Origin: Mycolicibacterium peregrinum
Lineage (GTDB): Bacteria > Actinomycetota > Actinomycetes > Mycobacteriales > Mycobacteriaceae
DNA: 64,000 nucleotides
Reading direction: 5' to 3'
NCBI RefSeq assembly: GCF_001665785.1
Contig: NZ_LZSO01000031.1
Location: forward strand, 124,001 to 188,000
Each line of letters starts with the position of its first letter. The stretch's first letter is position 1. Shown piece by piece: positions 23,847-32,562 of this stretch. The position numbers and the translations under genes are program-made. Under the pieces are notes generated by a model, which was not told where the DNA came from, ran no database searches, and saw only the letters and a program-made list of their open reading frames with translations.

Positions 23847-26453
23847 ATGAAGCTGGCGGGGCGGGAAGAAGAACTGGCGACGATCCGTCGCTCCCTTGGT
23901 GGGCCCGGAACCCACCACGGTGTGGTGATCGTCGGCAGTGCGGGGGTCGGCAAGACCCGGTTGGCCCGGGAGGCACTCAGCCACGCGGCGGCGTCCGGAC
24001 ACCGGACCAGTTGGTTCGTCGGGACCGAATCTGCACGTGCCATCCCGCTCGGCGCGTTCACCGGATCGATCAGCCAGAGTATGTGCGATCCGTTGCCCGA
24101 CGTGCGACGCGTGATCGATTCCTTCGTTGCCCACCAGCGCATGGGCAAGGTGGTCATCGGCGTCGACGATGCGCACCTGCTCGACCCGTTGTCCGCGCAC
24201 GTCGTCCACCAATTGGCGCAGACCCAGGGAGTACGGCTCGTGGTCACCGCGCGTTCCGGTAGCCCGGAACCCGACGCGGTGACCGCCCTGTGGAAGGACA
24301 GCCTGCTCGACCGGATCGACCTCGAACCGCTGTCCGCCGCGGCGGCTGCCACGCTGATCGAGTCGGCGGTCGCCGGCCCGGTGGACAGCCGCAGCACGCG
24401 CCGGTTCTGGAAGCTGACCGGAGGCAACGCGCTGTACCTGCTGCAGTTGGTGAAGGACCAGATTGCCGCGGGGCGGATGCGCAAGTCCGCCGGGGTGTGG
24501 ATGTGGGACGGCGATGTGGCCGTGTCCCAGAGCATCACCGACATGGTCGGGCGTCGTCTGGGTGGACTCGAGCCCGGCATGGCGTTGGTGCTCGACACGC
24601 TGTCACAGTGCGAGCCACTGAGCGTGGACGTCCTGGGCGATCTCGTGGAGCCCGCCGATCTGGAAGCCGCAGAACAGATGCATCTGGTCAGGGTCGACCG
24701 CTCCGGACGCGGACTGGTGGCGACTCTCGCACATCCGTTGTACGGCGAATTGCGCAGGGCGGCAGCAGGAGAGATGCACCTGTCGAGGATCCGGGGGCGG
24801 CTTGCGCGACGGCTGGAGTCGGAGGCCGACGGAGATATGCGGGCGACCGTCCGCCGTGCGTTGCTGGCCCTGCACTCCGACCTGCCGCCGGATCCGGACC
24901 TCTACCTCACGGCCGCCCGCTGCGCCGCCGTCCTGCTCGACCCCGATGCCGCTGACCGATTCGCCGCTGCCGCAGCCGAATGCGGTGCACCGGAAGCCGC
25001 GCCCATGCGGGCCATGACGCTGATCCTGCTGAGCCGGGGTGAGGAGGCCGAGGCCGTTCTGCGGGACATCAGCGCCGATGGCCGCCCGGACAGTCACCAC
25101 TGGGCGACGGTGCGGGCGGCCAACCTGGCGTGGCTGCTCAGCCGGCCGCGCGATGCCGGCGATATCTTGGAAAAGCTCTCCGGCACAGTAGAATCCGATG
25201 CACAGCGGATGGAACGGCTGGCCATGCAGGCCTGTGTCGACGCCGTGCTCGGCCACTGTGTGAGCGCGGAGAAGAATGCCAGGACCGCCCTGGAATCGGA
25301 CGGGCTTCCCGATTTACACGCGATGATGGCCTCGATCGCGTTGATGATGGCGTTCGGCGCGCTCGGCCATGTCGACGAGATCAACGACGTCGCCGAGCAG
25401 GCCATCGAACGGGCCACCTCGTCGTTCGAATCGTCGCCCATGCGGTTCTGGCTCGGCGCAGTCCACGCCCGTGCCTGCCGGTTGACCGGCGGTATCGACA
25501 GCATCACGGCGATGGCGGCCCGGCTCGACGAATCGGCGCGTGACATGCCCGGCTTGGTGTACGCCAACCTCGCCCACCTGTTGGGCCACGCCGAACTGGT
25601 TCGCGCCGATCTCGGTGCCGCCGTCAAACATCTGCACGAGGCCTACGCCGGTGCCGAGACACACGAGATCACCACGGGTTTGCGGGTTGCGAGCTGTTTT
25701 TCGCTGGCCGAGGCGCACGCCAAGCTCGGCCAGACGGCCGCTGCGCAGGATGCGCTGGCCTGCGCCGAGCGGCGGGTGCCCGACGACTACGTCTTCATGA
25801 ACACCGCGATGTCGGTGGCCACCGGGTGGACTCTTGCGGCCGGCGGTGCACTGACCGATGCCATCGATGTGGTCCGCGCAGCGGGGCGCGCCGCCGGGCA
25901 ACGCGAGCAGCCGACCCATGAACTGCTGTGCCTGCAGACGGCCGCCCAGTGGGGCGACACCACCGGTGCGGCGCGCGCACGTGAGCTCGCCGACACGTTG
26001 AAACTGCCGCTCGCCCAAACGGTCGCCTGTCATATCGAGGCACTGGCGGCCGATGACGGTGCCGGATTGCTCACCGTCGCAGAGGAATACCGCAACCTCG
26101 GTGACCGGGCCACCGCCACCGACGCGACGGCGCAGGCCGCGGTCGCGTTCGGCCGGCACGGCCAGGGCAAGCGCAGCGCCTATGCGGCCGCGCTGGCGCA
26201 GGAGGGTGCAGACGAATGCGGCGGGCTGTGCACGCCGGCCCTGCGTAACCCGGCCGGACAGCCGCTGACCGGTAGGCAGCGCGAGATCGTCGAACTCGTC
26301 GTTGCGGGGCTGAGCAACAAGCAGATCGCCGAACGGCTGGTCATGTCGGTGCGCAGCGTCGAAGGCCATCTGTACCGGGCCTGCCAGCGGGTGGGCGTCA
26401 GTTCACGCGAGGAACTCGCCGCGATCATCCGGCGGGGTCCGAAGCGGCCGTGA
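23847..26453 (+). CDS. Large ATP-binding LuxR regulator (LAL-type)
   Basis: An 868-residue regulator. Walker A GSAGVGKT lies at residues 30-37, Walker B VVIGVDDAHLLDP near 100, a long TPR-like alpha-helical middle (~350-790) follows, and the C-terminal LuxR HTH reads LTGRQREIVELVVAGLSNKQ then IAERLVMSVRSVEGHLYRAC. This is the MalT/LAL layout, where ATP and an inducer control DNA binding. I chose the ATG at 23847, where the family begins (MKLAGREEEL), over the GTG at 23721. Its stop overlaps the convergent ankyrin gene by 29 bp. Inducer and targets are unknown. Confidence 0.85.
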   Translation: MKLAGREEELATIRRSLGGPGTHHGVVIVGSAGVGKTRLAREALSHAAASGHRTSWFVGTESARAIPLGAFTGSISQSMCDPLPDVRRVIDSFVAHQRMGKVVIGVDDAHLLDPLSAHVVHQLAQTQGVRLVVTARSGSPEPDAVTALWKDSLLDRIDLEPLSAAAAATLIESAVAGPVDSRSTRRFWKLTGGNALYLLQLVKDQIAAGRMRKSAGVWMWDGDVAVSQSITDMVGRRLGGLEPGMALVLDTLSQCEPLSVDVLGDLVEPADLEAAEQMHLVRVDRSGRGLVATLAHPLYGELRRAAAGEMHLSRIRGRLARRLESEADGDMRATVRRALLALHSDLPPDPDLYLTAARCAAVLLDPDAADRFAAAAAECGAPEAAPMRAMTLILLSRGEEAEAVLRDISADGRPDSHHWATVRAANLAWLLSRPRDAGDILEKLSGTVESDAQRMERLAMQACVDAVLGHCVSAEKNARTALESDGLPDLHAMMASIALMMAFGALGHVDEINDVAEQAIERATSSFESSPMRFWLGAVHARACRLTGGIDSITAMAARLDESARDMPGLVYANLAHLLGHAELVRADLGAAVKHLHEAYAGAETHEITTGLRVASCFSLAEAHAKLGQTAAAQDALACAERRVPDDYVFMNTAMSVATGWTLAAGGALTDAIDVVRAAGRAAGQREQPTHELLCLQTAAQWGDTTGAARARELADTLKLPLAQTVACHIEALAADDGAGLLTVAEEYRNLGDRATATDATAQAAVAFGRHGQGKRSAYAAALAQEGADECGGLCTPALRNPAGQPLTGRQREIVELVVAGLSNKQIAERLVMSVRSVEGHLYRACQRVGVSSREELAAIIRRGPKRP

Positions 26454-27588
26454 CGCCCCTGAGCAGATCTGCCGCCTCGGTCTGGTAGCTGTGCTCGGCC
26501 CAATCCAGTGGTGTGGAGCCGAATCTCCGGTCGGTGATGGTCGCGTCGGCCCCGGCGTCGAGGAGTCGTCGGATCAGTTCGAGATCACCGGACCAGGCGG
26601 CCTGGTGCAGGGCCGTCGCACCTTCGTCGTCGAATGCGTTCGGATTGTCCGGGAACACCGGGACGACGATGTGCGCTCCGGATACGTCGATACCGTGCCG
26701 GGCCAGCAGGTCGAGCCGACCTGTGAAGCCGTGCTCGGCGGCCCAGCCGATCTGGCGTCTCCACATCTCGCAACGGGTTTCCATGGCCTCGCCCAGCCTC
26801 AGCTCCCACGGGCTCGGTCCGACCCCGGCCAGACCGCGGGCGAACAACAGTTCCAGATGGGAATCGTCGGCACGGAACATCCGGTTGTACAGCGTCTGTT
26901 GGTCGGCCGGATGTGCGCCGCGATCGAGCAGAAGCGTGGCCAGCTCGGGTGCGAAGCGATGCCGGGGTTGACGACGCGGACCCTGTTCCCCCTCGCCGAA
27001 CACACCCGTGAGCACCGTGAACGGCGTCGACAGCCCGCACCAGAGGTACCCGGCATTCGGGTCGGCGCCGGCGTCGAGCAGCAGTGTCGCGCTGGTGAGG
27101 ACGTCATCTACGCTGCAGCCCAACGGAACCCGCGAATAGCACAGGTACATCAGCGGAACCCAGCCGAACGGTCCGCCGACGGTGTTCGCGAGTGCCGGAC
27201 GGTTCGTCAGATGGTGTGCCAGCGCGGCCGGATCCGTAGCCGACGCCGCAGCCCAGATGTGTTCGTCGACCAGGTTACGTTCAGACCCGAGCAGCTCCGC
27301 GGCGGCCTGCCACCGGGGCGGTGCGTCGGTTTCGTTGTAACGCAACGATGCCCATGAGCAGAATCGGTCGGCGGTGTCGAGGGCATTCTCGTCGAGCGCG
27401 CCGGGGTCGATGCTGAGCTCGGCCGCATCCCGAAGGTAGTGCACAAGTCTGGGCCAGCTACTGAAACCGTAAGACCGGGCGACGGTCAGCTGCGCCTGGT
27501 GCAGCGGGGTGCGATTCTCGCGCTGCACCCTGCGGGCTTCATCGCGGAGGTGCTCGATCGAGGGGTTACTCGGCAGACGGCTGGCCAT
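26425..27588 (-). CDS. Ankyrin-repeat protein
   Basis: A 387-residue cytoplasmic protein. The N-terminus RLPSNPSIEHLRDEARRVQR with HQAQLTVARSYGFSSWPRLV matches the domain often fused to bacterial ankyrin proteins. Ankyrin repeats are seen at ~165-200 (ATLLLDAGADPNAGYL), ~215 (LATLLLDRGAHPAD) and ~325-375 (DEGATALHQAAWSGDLELIR, LLDAGADATITD). The partner is unknown. The Shine-Dalgarno GGAGG lies inside a stable hairpin arm (27594-27636), so translation may be controlled. The 3' end overlaps the convergent LuxR gene. Confidence 0.85.
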   Translation of the reverse strand: MASRLPSNPSIEHLRDEARRVQRENRTPLHQAQLTVARSYGFSSWPRLVHYLRDAAELSIDPGALDENALDTADRFCSWASLRYNETDAPPRWQAAAELLGSERNLVDEHIWAAASATDPAALAHHLTNRPALANTVGGPFGWVPLMYLCYSRVPLGCSVDDVLTSATLLLDAGADPNAGYLWCGLSTPFTVLTGVFGEGEQGPRRQPRHRFAPELATLLLDRGAHPADQQTLYNRMFRADDSHLELLFARGLAGVGPSPWELRLGEAMETRCEMWRRQIGWAAEHGFTGRLDLLARHGIDVSGAHIVVPVFPDNPNAFDDEGATALHQAAWSGDLELIRRLLDAGADATITDRRFGSTPLDWAEHSYQTEAADLLRGVTAASDPAG

Positions 27589-27593
27589 GGCGG

Positions 27594-27636
27594 CCTCCTC
27601 TCAGACGCCCGCGTCCGCGATCGGGCTGAGAAGAGG
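27594..27636 (-). promoter_or_regulatory. Leader hairpin hiding the ankyrin-gene ribosome-binding site
   Basis: In the mRNA, CCTCTTCTCAG (27636-27626) can pair with CTGAGAGGAGG (27604-27594) in 10 of 11 positions, with CCCG/CGGG pairing inside. The 3' arm contains the GGAGG that is 5 nt before the ATG at 27588. Confidence 0.55.
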
Positions 27637-27685
27637 TCGGTCACAAGGCAACTCGACGAGCAGGGAGGCTTGGCCTCTTCGAGCG

Positions 27686-27715
27686 GACGTCGGGCGTTCC
27701 TGCACGCCCGACGTC
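27686..27715. terminator. Terminator hairpin after ilvD
   Basis: GACGTCGGGCGT (27686-27697) and ACGCCCGACGTC (27704-27715) form a perfect 12-bp stem with a 6-nt loop, 26 bp downstream of the ilvD stop and ahead of the ankyrin gene. Confidence 0.7.
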
Positions 27716-27741
27716 ACGCTACCACTGAGCTTTGCCGGGGC

Positions 27742-29445
27742 CTACGTGCAGACGGCGCCGACGGCCGCGGACTGGACCAACTTGGTGTATTTGGCCAGGA
27801 CGCCGGTCTTGTAGCGCGGGGGCAGTGGTTCGAAGCCGACTTTGCGGGCCTCGAGTTCGGCCTCATCGACGAGCAGATCCAGCGTCCCGTTCGCCACGTC
27901 GAGCCGGATCCGGTCACCGTCGCGGACGAACGCGATCGGCCCACCGTCGACGGCCTCCGGAGCGATGTGCCCGACGCACAGGCCCGTCGTTCCGCCGGAG
28001 AACCGGCCGTCGGTCATCAGCAGCACGTCCTTGCCCAGCCCGGCGCCCTTGATCGCGCCGGTGATGGCCAGCATCTCGCGCATACCCGGTCCGCCCTTGG
28101 GACCCTCGTAGCGGATGACCACGACGTCGCCGTGGGTGATGGTGCCGTCCTCGAGGGCGTCCAGGGCGGCCCGTTCGCGCTCGAAAACCCTTGCGGTGCC
28201 CTCGAAAACGTCGGATTCGAACCCTGCGGACTTCACCACGGCACCCTCTGGGGCGAGCGATCCGTGCAGGATCGTGATGCCGCCGGTCGGGTGGATCGGG
28301 TTGTTCATCGCGCGCAGCACCTTGCCGTCGGGGTCCGGCGGCGCGATGTTCGCGAGGTTCTCGGCCATGGTCTTACCCGTCACGGTCAGGCAGTCGCCGT
28401 GCAGCAGACCGGCATCCAGCAGTGCGCGCATGACCACCGGCACGCCGCCGATCTCGTCGACGTCCTTCATCACGTGGCGGCCGAAGGGTTTCACGTCGGC
28501 CAGGTGCGGCACCTTGTTGCCGATGCGGGTGAAGTCGGCCAGGGTCAGCTCCACCTCGGCCTCACGCGCGATCGCCAGCAGGTGCAGCACCGCGTTGGTG
28601 GACCCGCCGAACGCCATCACGACGGCGATGGCGTTCTCGAAGGCCTCCTTGGTCAGAATGTCGCGCGCGGTGATGCCGCGGCGCAGCATCTCGACGACGG
28701 CCTCGCCCGACTTGCGGGCGAACTCGCCGCGCCGCTTGTCCACGGCCACCGGAGATGCGCTGCCCGGCAACGACATTCCGAGAGCCTCGGCTGCCGACGC
28801 CATGGTGTTCGCGGTGTACATGCCGCCACAGGCGCCCTCACCTGGGCAGATGGCGCGCTCGATGATGTCGACGTCTTCCCGCGACATCAGCCCGCGCACA
28901 CACGCGCCGACGGCCTCGAAGGCGTCGATGATCGTGACTTCCTTCTCGGTGCCGTCGGTGAGCTTGGCGACACCCGGCATGATCGAGCCGTTGTAGAAGA
29001 ACACCGAGGCCAGATCCAGACGGGCCGCGGCCATCAGCATGCCCGGGATCGACTTGTCGCAGCCGGCCAGCAGCACGGACCCGTCGAGGCGCTCGGCCTG
29101 CATCACGGTCTCGACGCTGTCGGCGATCACCTCACGGGAGACCAACGAGAAGTGCATCCCCTCGTGGCCCATCGAGATGCCGTCGGACACCGAGATGGTG
29201 CCGAACTCCAGCGGGTAGCCGCCGGCCTCGTGCACACCGTCCTTGACGTCCTGGGCCAGGCGCTGCAGCGACATGTTGCACGGGGTGATCTCGTTCCACG
29301 ACGAGCCGACGCCGATCTGCGGCTTCACCCAGTCGTCGTCGCCCATCCCTACCGCGCGGAGCATTCCGCGGGCTGCGGCCTTCTCCAGGCCGTCGGTGAC
29401 GTCGCGGCTGCGGGGCTTGATATCGGGCTGGTCGGAGGAAGACAT
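27742..29445 (-). CDS. ilvD: Dihydroxy-acid dehydratase
   Basis: A 567-residue IlvD that dehydrates 2,3-dihydroxy-3-methyl acids in valine, leucine and isoleucine synthesis. The iron-sulfur ligand Cys residues appear in LLAGCDKSIPGM, in TPCNMSLQ and in PGEGACGGMYTANTM. FYNGSIMPG, GGSTNAVLHLLA and LLMTDGRFSGGT are further family signatures. It corresponds to Rv0189c, and the neighbouring ricR gene keeps the M. tuberculosis order. It is monocistronic, with a hairpin after the stop. Confidence 0.97.
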   Translation of the reverse strand: MSSSDQPDIKPRSRDVTDGLEKAAARGMLRAVGMGDDDWVKPQIGVGSSWNEITPCNMSLQRLAQDVKDGVHEAGGYPLEFGTISVSDGISMGHEGMHFSLVSREVIADSVETVMQAERLDGSVLLAGCDKSIPGMLMAAARLDLASVFFYNGSIMPGVAKLTDGTEKEVTIIDAFEAVGACVRGLMSREDVDIIERAICPGEGACGGMYTANTMASAAEALGMSLPGSASPVAVDKRRGEFARKSGEAVVEMLRRGITARDILTKEAFENAIAVVMAFGGSTNAVLHLLAIAREAEVELTLADFTRIGNKVPHLADVKPFGRHVMKDVDEIGGVPVVMRALLDAGLLHGDCLTVTGKTMAENLANIAPPDPDGKVLRAMNNPIHPTGGITILHGSLAPEGAVVKSAGFESDVFEGTARVFERERAALDALEDGTITHGDVVVIRYEGPKGGPGMREMLAITGAIKGAGLGKDVLLMTDGRFSGGTTGLCVGHIAPEAVDGGPIAFVRDGDRIRLDVANGTLDLLVDEAELEARKVGFEPLPPRYKTGVLAKYTKLVQSAAVGAVCT

Positions 29446-29510
29446 GCAGGTAAGTATGCCCCCGGGTTAGTTAGCCGCCCAAATTCTTTACCATGCCCAA
29501 GCTGCGCAGG

Positions 29511-29975
29511 TCAGCCGGTCCACTCGGTGGCCTTGGTGGTCAGGTCGAGCCCCATGAGGAACCCGATGACGGTGCACACGATCGACACCAACGGCCACAC
29601 CCACAGCCAGCGGCGGGTGAAGAACACCATGACGATGCTGCCGGCGAATCCGGCGAGCAGGCCGCCGCCGATCCAGCCGAAGATCGTCGGATAGACCTGA
29701 TCGTCATACGGGGTCGGGCCGCAGGTGGCGTGGCAGGTATCGGTCGACATCGCGAAGAACAACGACAGCCATGCGGCGGCGGCCGCACCGAGCACCGCGA
29801 CGATCCACAGCGCGACCGCGAGAACCACGCTGACCACGGTGACCGTGGTGCCGACCGCAGATTTCCTGCGGGCAGCCGGGGCCACGGGATATGGGGCCGG
29901 CTGGACAGGCGGATACGCCGGCGGGGGATACACCGGCGGCTGGCCGTGCGGCCCTGGCCAGGGTGGCATCGTCAT
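29511..29975 (-). CDS. Small membrane protein with proline-rich N-terminus
   Basis: A 154-residue protein: a Pro/Tyr-rich cytoplasmic segment (residues 1-35, PPVYPPPAYPPVQPAPYPVA), then three membrane helices (~43-75, ~95-120 and ~123-145). A pair of Cys (CHATC) lies in the external loop. I do not recognise the family. The ATG at 29975 is supported by TACGCT (29983-29988, minus), 7 nt upstream. It is divergent from ricR and lies upstream of ilvD in the same direction, 65 bp apart. Confidence 0.75.
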   Translation of the reverse strand: MTMPPWPGPHGQPPVYPPPAYPPVQPAPYPVAPAARRKSAVGTTVTVVSVVLAVALWIVAVLGAAAAAWLSLFFAMSTDTCHATCGPTPYDDQVYPTIFGWIGGGLLAGFAGSIVMVFFTRRWLWVWPLVSIVCTVIGFLMGLDLTTKATEWTG

Positions 29976-29982
29976 CGGAGTC

Positions 29983-29988
29983 AGCGTA
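29983..29988 (-). promoter_or_regulatory. -10 hexamer of the proline-rich membrane protein gene (leaderless)
   Basis: TACGCT on the minus strand, 7 nt before the ATG at 29975. Confidence 0.5.
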
Positions 29989-30042
29989 TCGGTCGAGTAA
30001 AGGGCTGTTCTGCGGCATTTCTCCCGGCCAAACGGACGTGCA

Positions 30043-30067
30043 TACCCCGGTGGGGTACCGGTATGAT
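30043..30067 (+). promoter_or_regulatory. RicR operator and promoter of ricR
   Basis: TACCCCGGTGGGGTA (30043-30057) is a perfect palindrome of the TACCC-N5-GGGTA kind that RicR binds in mycobacteria. TATGAT (30062-30067) is an excellent -10, ending 6 nt before the ATG at 30074. The operator therefore covers the -10 upstream edge, which fits copper-relieved self-repression. Confidence 0.8.
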
Positions 30068-30073
30068 GGGTTC

Positions 30074-30379
30074 ATGGACGTGGCTGACAACTCGGGCGCA
30101 CATGGCTACTCGGCGCAGAAGGAGAACTACGCCAAGCGGCTGCGCCGGATCGAAGGCCAGGTCCGGGGCATCGCCAAGATGATCGACGAGGACAAGTACT
30201 GCATCGACGTACTCACCCAGATCAGCGCCGTCAACAGTGCTCTGCAATCCGTGGCGCTCGGTCTGCTCGACGAGCACCTCGGGCATTGCGTGACGCAGGC
30301 GGTCTCCGAAGGCGGTGACCAGGCAGAGGCCAAGCTCGCCGAGGCATCGGCCGCCATCGCCCGCCTGGTCCGCTCCTAG
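30074..30379 (+). CDS. ricR: Copper-sensing CsoR-family repressor RicR
   Basis: A 101-residue DUF156/CsoR-type regulator. The helical core is AKRLRRIEGQVRGIAKMIDE, then DKYCIDVLTQISAVNSALQS, and LLDEHLGHCVTQAV. The Cu(I) ligands Cys-His-Cys are seen as YCIDV and EHLGHC. RicR represses copper-resistance genes (such as mymT, mmcO, lpqS and itself) until Cu(I) binds. It corresponds to Rv0190 next to ilvD. Its promoter carries a RicR palindrome, and the message is probably leaderless. The stop overlaps the convergent thiamine-binding protein gene by 4 nt. Confidence 0.92.
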   Translation: MDVADNSGAHGYSAQKENYAKRLRRIEGQVRGIAKMIDEDKYCIDVLTQISAVNSALQSVALGLLDEHLGHCVTQAVSEGGDQAEAKLAEASAAIARLVRS

Positions 30380-30675
30380 CCGCCCAGCGCCTGCTCGATC
30401 CGCTCGACCTTCGCGGTGAGCTGCCCGGTGTACCCGGGCCGGATGTCGGCCTTCAACACCAGGCTGACCCGCGGGGACACCGCCGCGACGACCTCCACGG
30501 CCTGTTTCACCACGGCCATCACCTCGTCCCATTCGCCTTCGACGTTCGTGAACATGGCGTTGGTCTCGTTGGGCAGGCCTGAGGCCCGCACCACCCGCAC
30601 GGCCTCGGCCACCGCGGTGCTGACACTTCCGGACTCGTCCCCGCCGGCAGGGCTGATGCTGAACGCGACAATCAC
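30376..30675 (-). CDS. MTH1187/YkoF-family thiamine-binding protein
   Basis: About 99 residues: VIVAFSISPAGGDESGSVST, then LPNETNAMFTNVEGEWDEVM and SLVLKADIRPGYTGQL. This is the small ferredoxin-like MTH1187 (UPF0045) family, several members of which bind thiamine or its precursors. The family normally starts with (M/V)IVAFS, so the GTG at 30675 is preferred to the GTG at 30699. It is convergent with ricR (4-nt overlap) and follows the PPOX gene in the same direction (43 bp). Confidence 0.8.
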   Translation of the reverse strand: MIVAFSISPAGGDESGSVSTAVAEAVRVVRASGLPNETNAMFTNVEGEWDEVMAVVKQAVEVVAAVSPRVSLVLKADIRPGYTGQLTAKVERIEQALGG

Positions 30676-30718
30676 AGTTTCGATTGTCCGCGGACTCACG
30701 GCGCCGGTCGAACTCCGA

Positions 30719-31108
30719 TCAGTGCTTGCTGAACAGCGTCGGGCGGACCGCCAGGATCACCCGGTCCGCGGCGTCCGGCGGCACCTCGTTCAGTGATCCG
30801 CTGTAACGGTCGTTGAGGGCCAGGAAGAACGCCGCCGTCGGGTCGGGCACGATCTCGTCCACCACGCCGCGCACCTCCAGGTAGCGGTACGGGTTGTCCG
30901 GATCGTGGATCGACATGGCCACCTCGGGATGCGCCGTCACGTTGCGGTACTTCTGGCGTTTGGTGGTGTGGGTGAAGCGCAGGCGCGTGCCATCCCACTC
31001 GAACCACATCGGATTCACCTGCACGGTGCCATCGGGCCTGGTGGTGGCCAGATGACCGAACAACGGCCTCGTCAACAGGTCTTCATATCCATCCGGCACT
31101 GCAACCAC
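30719..31108 (-). CDS. PPOX-class (F420/flavin-binding) oxidoreductase, split-barrel fold
   Basis: About 129 residues. VPDGYEDLLTRPLFGHLATT, RPDGTVQVNPMWFEWDG and RLRFTHTTKRQKYRNV are the hallmarks of the small PPOX-class proteins common in mycobacteria, which use F420 or FMN; LEVRGVVDEIV follows. The GTG at 31108 gives the family's usual start; upstream in-frame codons do not look like the family. It diverges from the MFS transporter gene. Substrate unknown. Confidence 0.8.
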   Translation of the reverse strand: MVAVPDGYEDLLTRPLFGHLATTRPDGTVQVNPMWFEWDGTRLRFTHTTKRQKYRNVTAHPEVAMSIHDPDNPYRYLEVRGVVDEIVPDPTAAFFLALNDRYSGSLNEVPPDAADRVILAVRPTLFSKH

Positions 31109-31172
31109 TGCGAATCCTCTCGGGTCGGCAACCACGCACGGCAACGTTATGGCACTACCGTGGCATCCCAGA

Positions 31173-32420
31173 ATGACCTTCAGCGTCACCGGCGAATCGC
31201 TTTCCGCCCACACCAGCCCGTGGACACCGCGGGTTGCCACGCAACTCGCCGTTCTCGCCGCGGCGGCGTTCATCTACGTCACCGCCGAGATGCTCCCGGT
31301 CGGTGCCCTGCCGGCGATCGCCACCGACCTCCGGGTCAGCGAGGGCCTGGTCGCCACGCTGATGGCCAGTTACGCCCTGGTCGCGGCACTCACCACAGTC
31401 GCGCTGGTCCGGCTGACGGCCCGCTGGCCGCGACGCCGGACCTTGGTCGCCACCCTGGTGTGCCTGACCGTCTCGCAGGTGATCTCGGCGCTCGCCCCGA
31501 ACTTCGCGGTGCTGGCCGGTGGGCGGGTGCTGTGCGCGCTGGCCCATGGACTGATGTGGTCGGTGATCGCGCCGATCGGCGCACGGTTGGTCCCGGCCAG
31601 TCACGCCGGCCGGGCCACGGCGGCGGTCTATGTCGGTACCGGCCTGGCCCTGGTCGTGGGAAACCCACTCGCCGCGGCGATGAGCGAAATGTGGGGCTGG
31701 CGGCCTGCCGTGGCGGTGATCGCCGTGGCTGCGGCGGTGGTGGCGCTGGCTGCATGGACGGCGCTGCCACCGCTCACGCCCGCGGCCGGCTCGACCGCGG
31801 TCGCTGCGGAGGGGCGCGGACGCCGACGAAACCGGCGTCTGCTCGTCCTGTCCACGGTGACGATGATCGGTGTCACCGGGCACTTCATCGCCTTCACCTT
31901 CATCGTGGTGATCATCCGCGACGTGGTCGGGGTCCACGGCCCACATCTGGCCTGGCTGCTGGCGGCGTTCGGAGTCGCGGGTCTGGCCGGGATGGCGGCC
32001 ATGGCCCGGCCGTTGGACCTGTGGCCGAAGGCGTCGGTGCTGGGGTGCCTCGCGGTGCTGGCCGTCGCGCTGCTGACACTGTCGGTGCTGGCCGTGGAAC
32101 ACGGTCCCGGTGGGGTCGCTCTGGTGCTCGGTGCGTTCGCCATCGTGGCCTGGGGTGCAGCGTCCACGGCATTGCCGCCGATGCTGCAGGCCTCGGCGAT
32201 GCGTACCTCTCCGGAAGACCCCGACAGAGCGTCCGGCCTGTATGTCGCGGCCTTCCAAGTCGGCATCATGGGCGGTGCGCTGATCGGCGGCGGCATCTAT
32301 GACCACGGCGGAGCGGCGCCGACAGTCGCCGCGGCCGCGGCCCTGATCGTCGTTTCGATGTGCGGCGTCGCGTCGTCCCGTGGCGTATTTGTAGTTTCCT
32401 GCCCCACCACCGAGAAGTAA
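31173..32420 (+). CDS. MFS transporter (Rv0191 orthologue)
   Basis: A 415-residue major facilitator of the arabinose-efflux/chloramphenicol-resistance type (DHA1) with about 12 membrane helices. Diagnostic stretches are FIYVTAEMLPVGALPAIATD near the start (motif D1-like) and GGRVLCALAHGLMWSVIAPI with RLVPASHAGRATAAVYVG. A central Arg-rich cytoplasmic loop (GRGRRRNRR) separates the halves. In M. tuberculosis Rv0191 lies at the same place after ricR. An ATG at 31149 would add 8 residues. The efflux substrate is not known from sequence. Confidence 0.88.
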   Translation: MTFSVTGESLSAHTSPWTPRVATQLAVLAAAAFIYVTAEMLPVGALPAIATDLRVSEGLVATLMASYALVAALTTVALVRLTARWPRRRTLVATLVCLTVSQVISALAPNFAVLAGGRVLCALAHGLMWSVIAPIGARLVPASHAGRATAAVYVGTGLALVVGNPLAAAMSEMWGWRPAVAVIAVAAAVVALAAWTALPPLTPAAGSTAVAAEGRGRRRNRRLLVLSTVTMIGVTGHFIAFTFIVVIIRDVVGVHGPHLAWLLAAFGVAGLAGMAAMARPLDLWPKASVLGCLAVLAVALLTLSVLAVEHGPGGVALVLGAFAIVAWGAASTALPPMLQASAMRTSPEDPDRASGLYVAAFQVGIMGGALIGGGIYDHGGAAPTVAAAAALIVVSMCGVASSRGVFVVSCPTTEK

Positions 32421-32562
32421 CGCGAGCACGCTCACACTCGATAAACACCGCAGTTCAGCGCCGTGCAATCGGTCGCTGTCGGGGGATGGGACCTTCTCGC
32501 GGCAGTAGCTGGTCATGGCGCTGTGAGAGACTGGAGCGAGTTGTGCTGTCTGGAGGTTACTC

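Noticed and set aside
13270..27588. A mobile island bringing in the accessory block.
   Set aside because: No transposase, integrase, tRNA gene or direct repeats are visible at the edges, and base composition looks like the rest. Ordinary gene gain or loss relative to M. tuberculosis explains it as well.
27439..29694. A 751-codon open frame on the plus strand opposite ilvD.
   Set aside because: It mirrors the codon pattern of ilvD in GC-rich DNA, is His/Gly/Arg-rich without motifs, and ilvD itself is certain.
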